Shown: positions 14,776 through 23,050 of the stretch, piece by piece | How the letters are laid out: each line of letters starts with the position of its first letter | Position numbering within the stretch: position 1 is the stretch's first letter | Virus record (IMG/VR): IMGVR_UViG_3300006754_006448 | Coordinates: 1-24,507 of that record | DNA: 24,507 nt | From: a virus | Reading direction: 5' to 3' (one strand) | Translations under genes and position numbers: made by a program | The notes under the pieces: generated by a model | What the model saw: the letters and a program-made list of their open reading frames with translations, nothing else | What the model was told of the DNA's origin: nothing | Databases searched by the model: none

Positions 14776-15324
14776 ATGGCAAGTATATACGAGAAAAGAA
14801 CATGGCAGAGCAGCGATAAGGATTTGCCATATCTCAAAAACACTGCAGTTTGGCGCCCCTCATGTAATAAATTTTATTATAACATATCTGACATTACGAC
14901 TCCCGCCACCAACTGGGACCCCTGCAACAACTCCGCCACCAGCAATAAATATTGGGGCGGGCACACAAACCACAATGGCGTAGATAAGCCCCATTTCTTC
15001 TGGAAACCTTCATATAATTTAAATATAAGTAAGGCCCCCGTAGTTAAAAGTATTCGTTTTGGGGACGGGTACGAGCAAAGAATAGAGGACGGCATAAATC
15101 ACAATTTAAATATAATAGATTTAAAGTTTGAGAATAGAAGCTTAATTGAATCTACAGCTATTTTACATTTTCTAGAACACCGAGGGGGCACAGAATCATT
15201 TGTTTTCACCCCGCCGCCCCCGTACGCTAGAGCATCTTTATACGTCTGTAGGAATTGGGACTCTTCATATGTTTTTTACGATAACTACAGTATAAAAATG
15301 CAGCTTGAAGAGGTCCCTGAATAA
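14776..15324 (+). CDS. M: Minor tail protein, lambda gpM-like
   Basis: This 182-residue protein is a tail-tip component homologous to lambda gpM (Phage_min_tail family). The family core is at residues about 85-182: VKSIRFGDGYEQRIEDGIN, then LKFENRSLIESTAILHFLEHRGG with TESFVFTPPPP, and YSIKMQLEEVPE at the end. The N-terminal 80 residues are longer than in gpM and rich in Trp, Asn and Thr (AVWRPSCNK, NWDPCNN, KYWGGHTNHNG). That suggests an added surface domain of unknown kind. AAGGA and AAGG precede the ATG. It is the first gene of the plus-strand tail-tip operon, and its TAA overlaps the next ATG (TAATG). In lambda, gpM joins the initiator complex of gpJ, gpI, gpL, gpK, gpG/GT and gpH. The assignment is strong for the C-terminal part. 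Confidence 0.8.
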   Translation: MASIYEKRTWQSSDKDLPYLKNTAVWRPSCNKFYYNISDITTPATNWDPCNNSATSNKYWGGHTNHNGVDKPHFFWKPSYNLNISKAPVVKSIRFGDGYEQRIEDGINHNLNIIDLKFENRSLIESTAILHFLEHRGGTESFVFTPPPPYARASLYVCRNWDSSYVFYDNYSIKMQLEEVPE

Positions 15325-16421
15325 TGAAAAAATCAGAAGCAAAAACATCCATAAAAAAGATAGTTAGCGATTCCGCTTCGCTTTCACCTACATCTTTAAT
15401 TAATTTATTTGAAATAGATGTATCCGAAATTGCCGTCAGCGAAACACTTTTAAAAAATGTCCGTTTCAGAAACAGCAACCCACAAACCGTTTTTAGATTT
15501 CATAACAACGTCAAGATAACGCAAAGTGCGATATGGTTTCAGGGTGTTAAATATATAGCGGCCCCGATTTCGGCAGAGGGATTTGAGATTTCATCGAAAG
15601 GAACTCTTCCCAGACCAAGGCTATCTCTCACCATAAACCCAAAAGGTGTAGAAAGTTTTTCTATTTTTAAAGACTTAATGAGAGATTTAAATGATCTAGT
15701 CGGCGCGAAAGTAATAAGGAAAAGAACTTTCCTAAAATATATTGATTGGGAAAATTTTTACAAAGTAGACTCGAACAAAAACCCCCTTAACCCCCTTGTT
15801 CCGATAGTCGGTGAACTTGATCTTCCTAAAGATTTTGACCCAGACCCCAACGCAGAATTTCCTAATGATATATATTTTATAGATAGAAAATCTGGCGAAA
15901 ATAAACTTAGTCTAGAATTTGAATTAGCGTCAGCGCTGGAGCTAGAAGAAGTAAAGTTGCCGGGAAGAATTCTTTCCCAAAAAAAGTGTCCATTTACATA
16001 CAGGGGCGAAGGCTGCTGTTATGAATATGCCTCTAGAAAATCTTCTATACATGGAGATGCAGATTTGCCGGCCAAAGCACCCCCGATAGCTAACGAGAAA
16101 GACGAACTTATTTCAGATGCGGTAGATAATTATGACCCCGTCTCGGCGACTATTGAGCTTTGGAAACCTAATACTCCTTATCCTGCTAAAAAGGGAGTTT
16201 TCATTATTGTGAAGGACATCAATTACTACTATGTCGCAAAATCCGACGGGGTTCCGGCAAACGAGCCGCCACCAAATTCAAAACACTGGGTTCCTGACCA
16301 GTGCTCGAAAAGCTTAAAGGGTTGTAGTCTCCGCTGGGGAGACGGAACCGAGGGGCAAAAAAGCAGCACCCTAAAGGGACACTTGCCATTTGGGGGTTTC
16401 CCCGGAATAACTAAGAGATAA
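15324..16421 (+). CDS. L: Minor tail protein, lambda gpL-like, iron-sulfur, with inserted carbohydrate-binding-like module
   Basis: The 365-residue protein is longer than lambda gpL (232). Residues about 25-210 form the beta-rich N-terminal part (LINLFEIDVSE; RPRLSLTINPKG). The C-terminal domain has the four cysteines that coordinate an iron-sulfur cluster in gpL-like proteins: Cys222 and Cys231 (C-x8-C in CPFTYRGEGC) and Cys327 and Cys334 (C-x6-C in CSKSLKGC), followed by the family ending SLRWG ... LPFGGFPG. Both spacings match lambda, but the pairs are 95 residues apart instead of about 22. The insert contains a Trp/Tyr module (about 277-326) like CBM5/12. An extra Cys232 sits beside Cys231. 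The gene overlaps its neighbour by TAATG. It links the tape measure end to the tail tip in lambda. Confidence 0.85.
   Translation: MKKSEAKTSIKKIVSDSASLSPTSLINLFEIDVSEIAVSETLLKNVRFRNSNPQTVFRFHNNVKITQSAIWFQGVKYIAAPISAEGFEISSKGTLPRPRLSLTINPKGVESFSIFKDLMRDLNDLVGAKVIRKRTFLKYIDWENFYKVDSNKNPLNPLVPIVGELDLPKDFDPDPNAEFPNDIYFIDRKSGENKLSLEFELASALELEEVKLPGRILSQKKCPFTYRGEGCCYEYASRKSSIHGDADLPAKAPPIANEKDELISDAVDNYDPVSATIELWKPNTPYPAKKGVFIIVKDINYYYVAKSDGVPANEPPPNSKHWVPDQCSKSLKGCSLRWGDGTEGQKSSTLKGHLPFGGFPGITKR
16150..16301 (+). other. CBM5/12-like module inserted in the gpL iron-sulfur domain
   Basis: Residues about 277-326 read IELWKPNTPYPAKKGVFI, YYYVAKSD, NEPPPNSKHWVPD, matching the small aromatic module W-x-P-x-x-x-Y ... 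G-x-x-V ... YY-x-A ... PP ... W of CBM5/12-like domains. A similar module occurs in the collagen-like fibre (6974-7126). Glycan binding is inferred. Confidence 0.55.
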
Positions 16422-16422
16422 T

Positions 16423-17139
16423 ATGTTAAACGAGCGCAATAAAAATTTTATAAAAGAACAAGCCTTGGAGGCGTCTCCATATGAATGTTGTGGTTTGCTT
16501 GTGTCTAATGGGAAGGGGGGTGAGCGGGTTGTAAGGTGTAGAAATACGGCCGAGAATCCAAAAGAAAATTTTACTATTTGTCCGGAAGACTACCTTAAAG
16601 GTTCCTCGGAGGGGGAGATCGTAGGTACATACCACTCTCACACGAACCACCTTGATGTATTCTCAGAATTTGACAAATTTAATAGTGAGTCTCATAAATT
16701 AAAATATATTTTATATTGCCTGAAGAATGATACATTTTTAGAATACGACCCAGACTACGAATTTAATTCTTACGCTGGAATAGAATTTAAAATTGGCGAA
16801 GCGGACTGTTATAACTTGGTGAAAGATTTTTATAACAAAGAACTTTCTATAAAATTGAACGATTATTTTAGAGATGAAAATTGGCGGGACAACTTGGAGG
16901 AATTATTTGATAAGAATTATACCGACGAAGGATTCGCTAAAGTGGAGGGCGAATATAAAAAATATGATTGCCATCTTTTTAAGTATAAAAAAAATTCACC
17001 GTCGCAACACATAGCAGTAAATTTAGGAGATGATCTTATATTGCACCAGCCCCTTAATAGTCTTTCCAGAATAGAAAGATTAACAGACAGACACAAGCAA
17101 TACATAAACTATACAATTAGACATAAGGATTTATTATGA
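16423..17139 (+). CDS. K: Tail assembly protein, lambda gpK-like: JAMM protease plus NlpC/P60 domain
   Basis: The protein has 238 residues and two hydrolase domains, as in lambda gpK. Residues 1-110 are a JAB/MPN domain with a complete JAMM metal site: E21 in SPYECCGLL, H71 and H73 in YHSH, S81 and D84 (HxH-x7-S-x2-D). Residues 120-238 are an NlpC/P60 peptidase with catalytic Cys129 (EADCYNLVKDFY) and His196 (QHIAVNLGDD), and a further conserved His208. The NlpC/P60 half may cleave peptidoglycan peptides during genome entry; the JAMM half may act in tip maturation. Both are known of the family and not shown here. The start is one base after the L stop. The last four bases are shared with the next gene (ATGA). 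Confidence 0.88.
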   Translation: MLNERNKNFIKEQALEASPYECCGLLVSNGKGGERVVRCRNTAENPKENFTICPEDYLKGSSEGEIVGTYHSHTNHLDVFSEFDKFNSESHKLKYILYCLKNDTFLEYDPDYEFNSYAGIEFKIGEADCYNLVKDFYNKELSIKLNDYFRDENWRDNLEELFDKNYTDEGFAKVEGEYKKYDCHLFKYKKNSPSQHIAVNLGDDLILHQPLNSLSRIERLTDRHKQYINYTIRHKDLL

Positions 17140-17813
17140 ACCAAACAGTTGACGTTACTTTGCATGGGGTTCTCGGGGAATCAGTTGGGGAAAAATGGAA
17201 GCTTGCTGTTTCTAGCGTTGCAGAAGCTATGCACGCTATCCAAATGAATTCCGACCGCAAACTTTACAAAACGCTACTTGAAAACGATAAAAAGAATATA
17301 AAATATAAAGTTCTAGTAAATAAAAAAGAAGTAAAGACAGAGAAAGAATTAACAATAGATGATCCAAAAGCCATAAGGGAATCTGAGCTCTGCATAGAGA
17401 AAAAAAATATAAAAAGTATAGACATAGTACCCGTATTGGAGGGGGCAGGAAGTTTTTTTGAAAATGCTTTCTTTGCTATTTTTATGGGGGTTGTTTTAGC
17501 TGCCGCCGGATTAGGCTTGCTCGGCTTTGCGTCCAATCCGATGCTGCTTATGGCTGGCCTAGGTTTAATTTTTCAAGGCGTAGCCAACTTGCTGGCAACC
17601 CCGCCGAAATTTGAAGAGTTCAGAGATATAGAACAAAATCAATTAAACAAAAGATCATCTTATCTATTTTCCGGCCCGCAGAATACTGTAAATGAGGGCG
17701 GTCCGATCCCCGTACTTTATGGAAGACTATTAATAGGGTCACAAGTTATAGCATCGTCTTATGAAATAGATTATAAAAAATCCTCAGAAGCAGGATCAAC
17801 AATAACATCATAA
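17136..17813 (+). CDS. I: Tail assembly protein, lambda gpI-like
   Basis: The protein has 225 residues. Residues 1-100 form a ubiquitin-like beta-grasp-type segment (VTLHGVLGESVGEKWKLAV; YKVLVNKKEV). Residues 110-153 are a Gly/Ala-rich hydrophobic segment (FMGVVLAAAGLGLLGFA), typical of gpI. The C-terminal motif SYLFSGPQNTVNEGGPIPVLYGRLLIG belongs to the same family (given here in parts: SYLFSGPQNTV at 175-185, then GGPIPVLYGRLLIGSQVIA at 188-206). It acts with gpJ, gpL and gpK in the tail-tip initiator in lambda. The start overlaps K by ATGA, with AAGGA upstream. It ends 10 bases before J. Confidence 0.85.
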   Translation: MNQTVDVTLHGVLGESVGEKWKLAVSSVAEAMHAIQMNSDRKLYKTLLENDKKNIKYKVLVNKKEVKTEKELTIDDPKAIRESELCIEKKNIKSIDIVPVLEGAGSFFENAFFAIFMGVVLAAAGLGLLGFASNPMLLMAGLGLIFQGVANLLATPPKFEEFRDIEQNQLNKRSSYLFSGPQNTVNEGGPIPVLYGRLLIGSQVIASSYEIDYKKSSEAGSTITS

Positions 17814-17823
17814 AGAATTTATT

Positions 17824-20800
17824 ATGCCAACCGAATCACCAGAAGGAATTTTTAGAGGAGCGACTTCGTCCGCGGGTGACCGTTACTTTTCCGTTAGCCA
17901 AATAGAAACCCAAGACCTTTTGTCCGAGGGCCAAATAGAAGGTATCGTAACTGGCGAATACCTTTATAATGGCACGCAGGGAAATGTTGGTTGGGATACA
18001 GCAACTCTTGGCCCAACATATTCTTTCCTTCGTTCGATGTACTGGAATGAGGTTCCAGTAATGGATAGCAGTAATAACCTCAACTTTCAACAAGTTACTG
18101 CTAAAGTCAGCAAAGGAAAACCCAATGGCGAGGTGGACACAAGGGACAAGCTAAAAGAGGAAACCTCCTTAACTAGAAATATATCTGAAAGACTCAGGGG
18201 GCCGACCTATATAGGCGGTCGCCTTGCTGCGGCCCAAGATGAATTCGCAAAAATCTATCGGGTTCTTAATAAAGACTGCAGCAGGATAAATGTAAATGTT
18301 AAAGTAACTAGTTTATCTAAAACAAGCAGACTCCCCGCGTCGATGGGAGACATAGTAGATAGTTACGTTGAGTGTTCCTTAAGATATAGGCCGCTTTTTT
18401 CCACAGCAGGAAAAGAGGTCTCCTTTATAAGCTCTGGCGCAGATTTCAAAGTCCGCGGAAAAAGTAGTGGTCCATATATTCACTCCGCCTACCTTGGCCT
18501 CGCGCACTCTCACTCCTTGGATCCCGATTTTATAGGTTGGGAAATTAAGATATGGAGAAATACGGCGGAGCCTGAGACGATGGACATAAGAAATCAAACA
18601 TACGTTGATAGTATAACAGAAGTTTATAATTCTAAATTTGCCTATCCGAATTCAGCGATAGTGTCACAAAAATTTAGTGCAGAATATTTTAGCAGTATTC
18701 CCCAAAGAGCATTTGATACGAGGGGGATAAAAGTAAAGATTCCTTCCAACTACGACCCCATTAAGAAAACATACACTAATTACTGGGATGGTAAGTTTTC
18801 CACAGATACCAGTGGCCCCTATGGGGGCAAAGGTAAATACTGGACCGATAACCCAGCATGGTGCTTTTATGACCTAATTACAAATAGTAGATATGGTCTT
18901 GGTAAATATATTCCAGAATCTTTTGTCGATAAATGGAGCCTATACGAAATAGCAAAATACTGTGATGTACTCGTTCCCGACGGCATGGGTTCGGTAGAAC
19001 CAAGATTTACCTGTAACTTGTATATACAGTCTAGAGATGAAGCCTTCAAGGTTGTTAATGATATGGCTAGTATATTTAGGGGTATAGCCTATTCTGCTGC
19101 TGGGGGAATTTTTACTATACAAGATTCTGAGAAAGACTCAATATATACTTTTTCTAATGCGAGTGTAAAAGACGGAGATTTTAATTATTCTAATAGTAGT
19201 AAAAAAGTAAGACATACCGTAGCAATAATAAGATATAATGATAAAACTAATTTTTATAAACCAGCCATAGAGTATGTAGAAGATGTCGATGGCATAAGAA
19301 GACACGGCATACGAGAAACCGAAATGACAGCTTTCGGATGCACGAGTCGCGGACAAGCCGTAAGGTTAGGCAGATGGGCTCTATTTACTGAGAACATGGA
19401 AACAGAAAGTATAAGCTTCTCTGTCGGCGTCGAGGGCGCATACATGAGACCCGGAGATGTATTTACAATTCACGATTCAAATCGGACAACGAAAAGATGG
19501 GCCGGCAGATGCAAGATGATAGACATATATCCCTCGAGCAGCACTCATACAGATGGTTATAATAAAATTGTTATTGATCAAGACATAATGGCCCAAGTCA
19601 AACAGGGAAGAGAATATAAGTTTACCTTATTAACGCCAACGTATAATTATGACCCTACGCAAGTAACCGATTTAGATTCCAGAGACTATTCTGATATAAG
19701 AAGAACGCAAATACAAAATTATGTTTTTACCGGCTCAAATTCAGCCAGCCCTAGCGTTGCCCCATATACATATGATAATGGTAATACGGGGCATTACCCC
19801 GAGTTGAGTGGCTATACTGTTGTAAATCTTTTTAGTGGTTTTAATGACGATGATCACGTTATCAATAAAAATTCTGTTTGGACGATAGAACCAACTTCCG
19901 CAGATTATACCGCTAGCGAACTAGAAGACGGGGTGCTTCCCGATAATAAATTTAGAGTAATAAAAACAGAAGAAACTGAAGACGGTTTTTATAATGTGGC
20001 GGGATTAGAATATTCAGAAAATAAATATAGTGCAATCGAATCCGGCCTGAGTTTTGATGACGCCATAGTAACTATTGTTCCAGATCCGCCGAAAGATATA
20101 ATACTTTCTGAAAGGGTGGTGACGACGAACACAAGATTAATTGATTATGAAATCACAAAACCAGATAATCTAAATGGTTTGTCTAATTATAACGTTTATA
20201 CAAAGCAGGCCTCGCAATGGAGTAAAAGGGATTATACAGGAAATTACCCCTACTTAATTTCCCAAGGAAACTTAGACGCAAAGCAAACAGACGATAAACT
20301 TATCCCTGATGCGAGGTGGAGAGTTGCAGTTTTACCGCATGATACGCGGACCGACACTTATTTACCCACGGGAAAAGGAGATTACATTTTTAGGGCATTT
20401 TCTTCTAACATAGCTGGCGTACACTCGCAGGGCAGCGCGGTTAAAAAAATTAATATTTCTAAAGTTCAACCTCTCCTTGATGTAAAGATAAAAAACTTAA
20501 GAGAACTGGATGATACAGACCAACAAGATAACCCGGCGGGACATAAACAGTCATATACAACAACTAAAACTGATCTAAAATTTAAATGGGAAACGGAAGT
20601 CGCTTCTGAACAAGTTTCTCTTTCCAATTACTCTTATAGAATTACAGTTAGGGAACCGACCTTCAAACAATCTATAAGTTCAAATATTCTATATGAAACC
20701 ACAGACTACAACCCAGACTCAAATTTATATGCTGAAGGTTCAACTGCACTTAATGGTTGGGACTTGGACTTTACCGGAAATGCGGGCAATTTAAAAAATG

Positions 20801-22266
20801 GCCCGTGGAGACAGTTCGATGTGGTCGTTGAAGCTCACGATGATAATAATAATAGTTCTGCAGGGGGGACATTTAGTTCGACCTCAGATTCGAACTACAC
20901 CAATACCAACGGCTATGATAAATATGAAATATTTAACCCTGCTATAACTGACCCTATCTTGGGCACAAGCAGCAATATCATAACAGAACAGACTTTAACC
21001 ATAGATAAAGAAGTAAAAATTCTTTTCAGAAGAAACAAATACACAGACATAGAGGGCGCATACGTATACATTAGTAAAGACCCCTTTACTACATCTGACG
21101 TACAGTGGAAAACTTCGGCAAAAGTAGCAAGCGATAGGGCATCGGCCGGAAAAGCGGTTATTGAAATTCATAAAGTTGAACCATTCAACAATACAATTAT
21201 AGTAACTCCCGAAGACTATGACCTAAGGAACACAGAAACAGCATATATAGCGTATAGCCTTTATGATTCTTTTGACAAGCAGCGGGCCGTAACGCTTCAA
21301 CCTTCTCAGGAACCTCTCCTCCAGCCAAACGTAACTGACATGCACGTTAGTAATGTAGCGACCATTAAAAAAGGAACTGAAATTATTGACGTAGTTGGAG
21401 ATGGATACAAAGTTTGGGTGAGGATGACAGTAGATGGCCGCTGGGTAGGCAAGGGAATTGATCGGGTCGAGGCGCTCGACATGACTAAAAATGCCAGTAA
21501 CGGAGCTTTGCCTGACCGTTATAAAAAATATAATGGTTTTTCGCAGTACTCCTGTTCTGCAATTCATTCATATTTGGGTGTTCAGGACCCTTGGGGTGGT
21601 GCCTATGGCCCATTTAATGTTAAGTGGGCATCTGACGGAGGAATAAATGGATTAGGGAGAGTTCCCGCAGGGGAACTTGCGGCATATTTCCCAAATTACT
21701 ATTGCGGGTGGGTACCAAGGACTCTCAATCGCGGCGGTAGAATAAGACCCGTATATAACGATATGAACAACCCCGGCGCCGGGATTAAAAAATGGGAGAA
21801 GATGGACAATTATAAAGAAACTTTCAGAAGATATAGAATATGGATTGACACCAAATTTGCCCCCGATTCTGATGATTACGCAATTATTGGACTGAACATA
21901 AACAATCACGGATATGAAGACCTTCATCCAGTTGATCAACAGAATTTCCAAGCATACTATATACACACGATGGAATTAATTAGCAGAAATCCTGTTTGGA
22001 AAGACGCGAACGGCAATTCTACAGAGCCCGGTGGATATGATAGTTATTATGGCAGCAGCCCCGGCGGCATACAGCATCACCCCGCTGGTTTCGGTCAGGG
22101 TTTTGGCAACTTAGTAAGGAATAAAAAATATTTTGATGTCCACTTGGGGCACCTTATAGACATGAGTTATCTAAAGGAGGGGTTCTTTGGAATGTTGACT
22201 CAGGGCGACGACAAAGATCAAGGCGGCAAGACCATCACCCCCAACATGGACGGTAGGGCTCGCTAA
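17824..22266 (+). CDS. J: Central tail tip / host specificity protein, lambda gpJ-like
   Basis: The 1480-residue protein is the tail-tip hub and probable receptor-contact protein. The N-terminus has the gpJ signature (SVSQIETQDLLSEGQIEGIV, 23-42). The Phage-tail_3-like region spans the middle, with GVEGAYMRPGDVFTIHDSN around 535-553. Fibronectin type III-like domains begin near 755 (PDPPKDIIL). Residues about 1170-1480 form a Gly, Tyr and Trp-rich C-terminal domain with no family I recognise (WVGKGIDRVEALDMT; GGYDSYYGSSPGG); this is the usual place for receptor binding. Length is above lambda gpJ (1132), mostly because of this tail. There is no clear Shine-Dalgarno before the ATG (TTTATTATG), so expression may depend on coupling to I, 10 bases upstream. 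Confidence 0.9.
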   Translation: MPTESPEGIFRGATSSAGDRYFSVSQIETQDLLSEGQIEGIVTGEYLYNGTQGNVGWDTATLGPTYSFLRSMYWNEVPVMDSSNNLNFQQVTAKVSKGKPNGEVDTRDKLKEETSLTRNISERLRGPTYIGGRLAAAQDEFAKIYRVLNKDCSRINVNVKVTSLSKTSRLPASMGDIVDSYVECSLRYRPLFSTAGKEVSFISSGADFKVRGKSSGPYIHSAYLGLAHSHSLDPDFIGWEIKIWRNTAEPETMDIRNQTYVDSITEVYNSKFAYPNSAIVSQKFSAEYFSSIPQRAFDTRGIKVKIPSNYDPIKKTYTNYWDGKFSTDTSGPYGGKGKYWTDNPAWCFYDLITNSRYGLGKYIPESFVDKWSLYEIAKYCDVLVPDGMGSVEPRFTCNLYIQSRDEAFKVVNDMASIFRGIAYSAAGGIFTIQDSEKDSIYTFSNASVKDGDFNYSNSSKKVRHTVAIIRYNDKTNFYKPAIEYVEDVDGIRRHGIRETEMTAFGCTSRGQAVRLGRWALFTENMETESISFSVGVEGAYMRPGDVFTIHDSNRTTKRWAGRCKMIDIYPSSSTHTDGYNKIVIDQDIMAQVKQGREYKFTLLTPTYNYDPTQVTDLDSRDYSDIRRTQIQNYVFTGSNSASPSVAPYTYDNGNTGHYPELSGYTVVNLFSGFNDDDHVINKNSVWTIEPTSADYTASELEDGVLPDNKFRVIKTEETEDGFYNVAGLEYSENKYSAIESGLSFDDAIVTIVPDPPKDIILSERVVTTNTRLIDYEITKPDNLNGLSNYNVYTKQASQWSKRDYTGNYPYLISQGNLDAKQTDDKLIPDARWRVAVLPHDTRTDTYLPTGKGDYIFRAFSSNIAGVHSQGSAVKKINISKVQPLLDVKIKNLRELDDTDQQDNPAGHKQSYTTTKTDLKFKWETEVASEQVSLSNYSYRITVREPTFKQSISSNILYETTDYNPDSNLYAEGSTALNGWDLDFTGNAGNLKNGPWRQFDVVVEAHDDNNNSSAGGTFSSTSDSNYTNTNGYDKYEIFNPAITDPILGTSSNIITEQTLTIDKEVKILFRRNKYTDIEGAYVYISKDPFTTSDVQWKTSAKVASDRASAGKAVIEIHKVEPFNNTIIVTPEDYDLRNTETAYIAYSLYDSFDKQRAVTLQPSQEPLLQPNVTDMHVSNVATIKKGTEIIDVVGDGYKVWVRMTVDGRWVGKGIDRVEALDMTKNASNGALPDRYKKYNGFSQYSCSAIHSYLGVQDPWGGAYGPFNVKWASDGGINGLGRVPAGELAAYFPNYYCGWVPRTLNRGGRIRPVYNDMNNPGAGIKKWEKMDNYKETFRRYRIWIDTKFAPDSDDYAIIGLNINNHGYEDLHPVDQQNFQAYYIHTMELISRNPVWKDANGNSTEPGGYDSYYGSSPGGIQHHPAGFGQGFGNLVRNKKYFDVHLGHLIDMSYLKEGFFGMLTQGDDKDQGGKTITPNMDGRAR

Positions 22267-22276
22267 GGCTTAGATT

Positions 22277-23050
22277 ATGAATAATATATTAATAGTTTAT
22301 TATGAAGACGGAGAGAAGATCGTAACTTCCTTTGCCGCTAGCAAAACTGAAAAAGAAGCCGTAGAATCTCTTGCCTCTGTTGGCTCCAGAAAAATTAAAA
22401 AATTCTTTTTCGTAGAAAATGCAACACACAGCCTTGAATTTTACCAAAATTATTGCGAGGCAGGCAAGAACGACGAGCTAGAGCTCGACGAAATATCTGC
22501 GATTATAGACAGTAAAGAAGATTCAATAAAAGAAACAAGAAACCAACTACTGGAACAATTAGATATCCCCTTTATGAGAGCTATAGAAGACGACTGCTCG
22601 GATTGTAAGGAGCATATAACAAAGCTTAAGAATTTCTTAAGGGATGTTCCAGATAATTTAAGACTTAAAGAACTTCAAACAAAAGAAGATTTTACATACT
22701 ATAATCCATTCAATAATATTTTTAATGTAGCCTTAGTAAAAAAGGGGTCTGGTTATACTTCCCCGCCAGAAGTTACTATTAGTGCTCCAGATAATAATTT
22801 TTTTATTGGCTTCCCCGCGAAAGCAGTAGCTCTTATAAAAGATGGTTCAGTTGAAAAAATTGAAATAACTGACCCCGGTTGCGGTTATCATAAAACGCCC
22901 ATAGCAACAATTAGTTCGCCGCAAGAAGACGGTGGCTCTCAAGCTGTCGGGGTATGTTTCCCTCCGGAAAACACTATGGAAATTACAACAAATATGGGTC
23001 TGGATCCAAAAGAAGTACACGACTGGCAAAAGGAAGCAGGCTTACTTTAA
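22277..23050 (+). CDS. Chaperone-like/structural tail protein with GxGY repeats
   Basis: The protein has 257 residues. Residues 85-130 (ETRNQLLEQLDIPFMRAIED ... LKNFLRDVPDNLRL) resemble the segment R-x-x-LL-x-x-x-D ... LRD-x-P found in phage tail-fibre assembly proteins and chaperones. Residues 150-215 hold two copies of a beta-strand repeat seen in phage structural proteins: KKGSGYTSPPEVTI and ITDPGCGYHKTPIATI, separated by AKAVALIKDGSVEKIEI. The N-terminal 50 residues look like a small alpha/beta domain. AAGG precedes the ATG 10 bases after J. It is the last gene of the tail-tip operon. Its TAA shares the TTAA of the opposing tape-measure stop. Whether it is a chaperone or part of the virion is open. 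Confidence 0.5.
   Translation: MNNILIVYYEDGEKIVTSFAASKTEKEAVESLASVGSRKIKKFFFVENATHSLEFYQNYCEAGKNDELELDEISAIIDSKEDSIKETRNQLLEQLDIPFMRAIEDDCSDCKEHITKLKNFLRDVPDNLRLKELQTKEDFTYYNPFNNIFNVALVKKGSGYTSPPEVTISAPDNNFFIGFPAKAVALIKDGSVEKIEITDPGCGYHKTPIATISSPQEDGGSQAVGVCFPPENTMEITTNMGLDPKEVHDWQKEAGLL

Noticed and set aside
17824-22266. A diversity-generating retroelement target in gpJ or the fibres
   Set aside because: No reverse transcriptase, no template/variable repeat pair and no characteristic adenine-substituted repeat was seen in the window.
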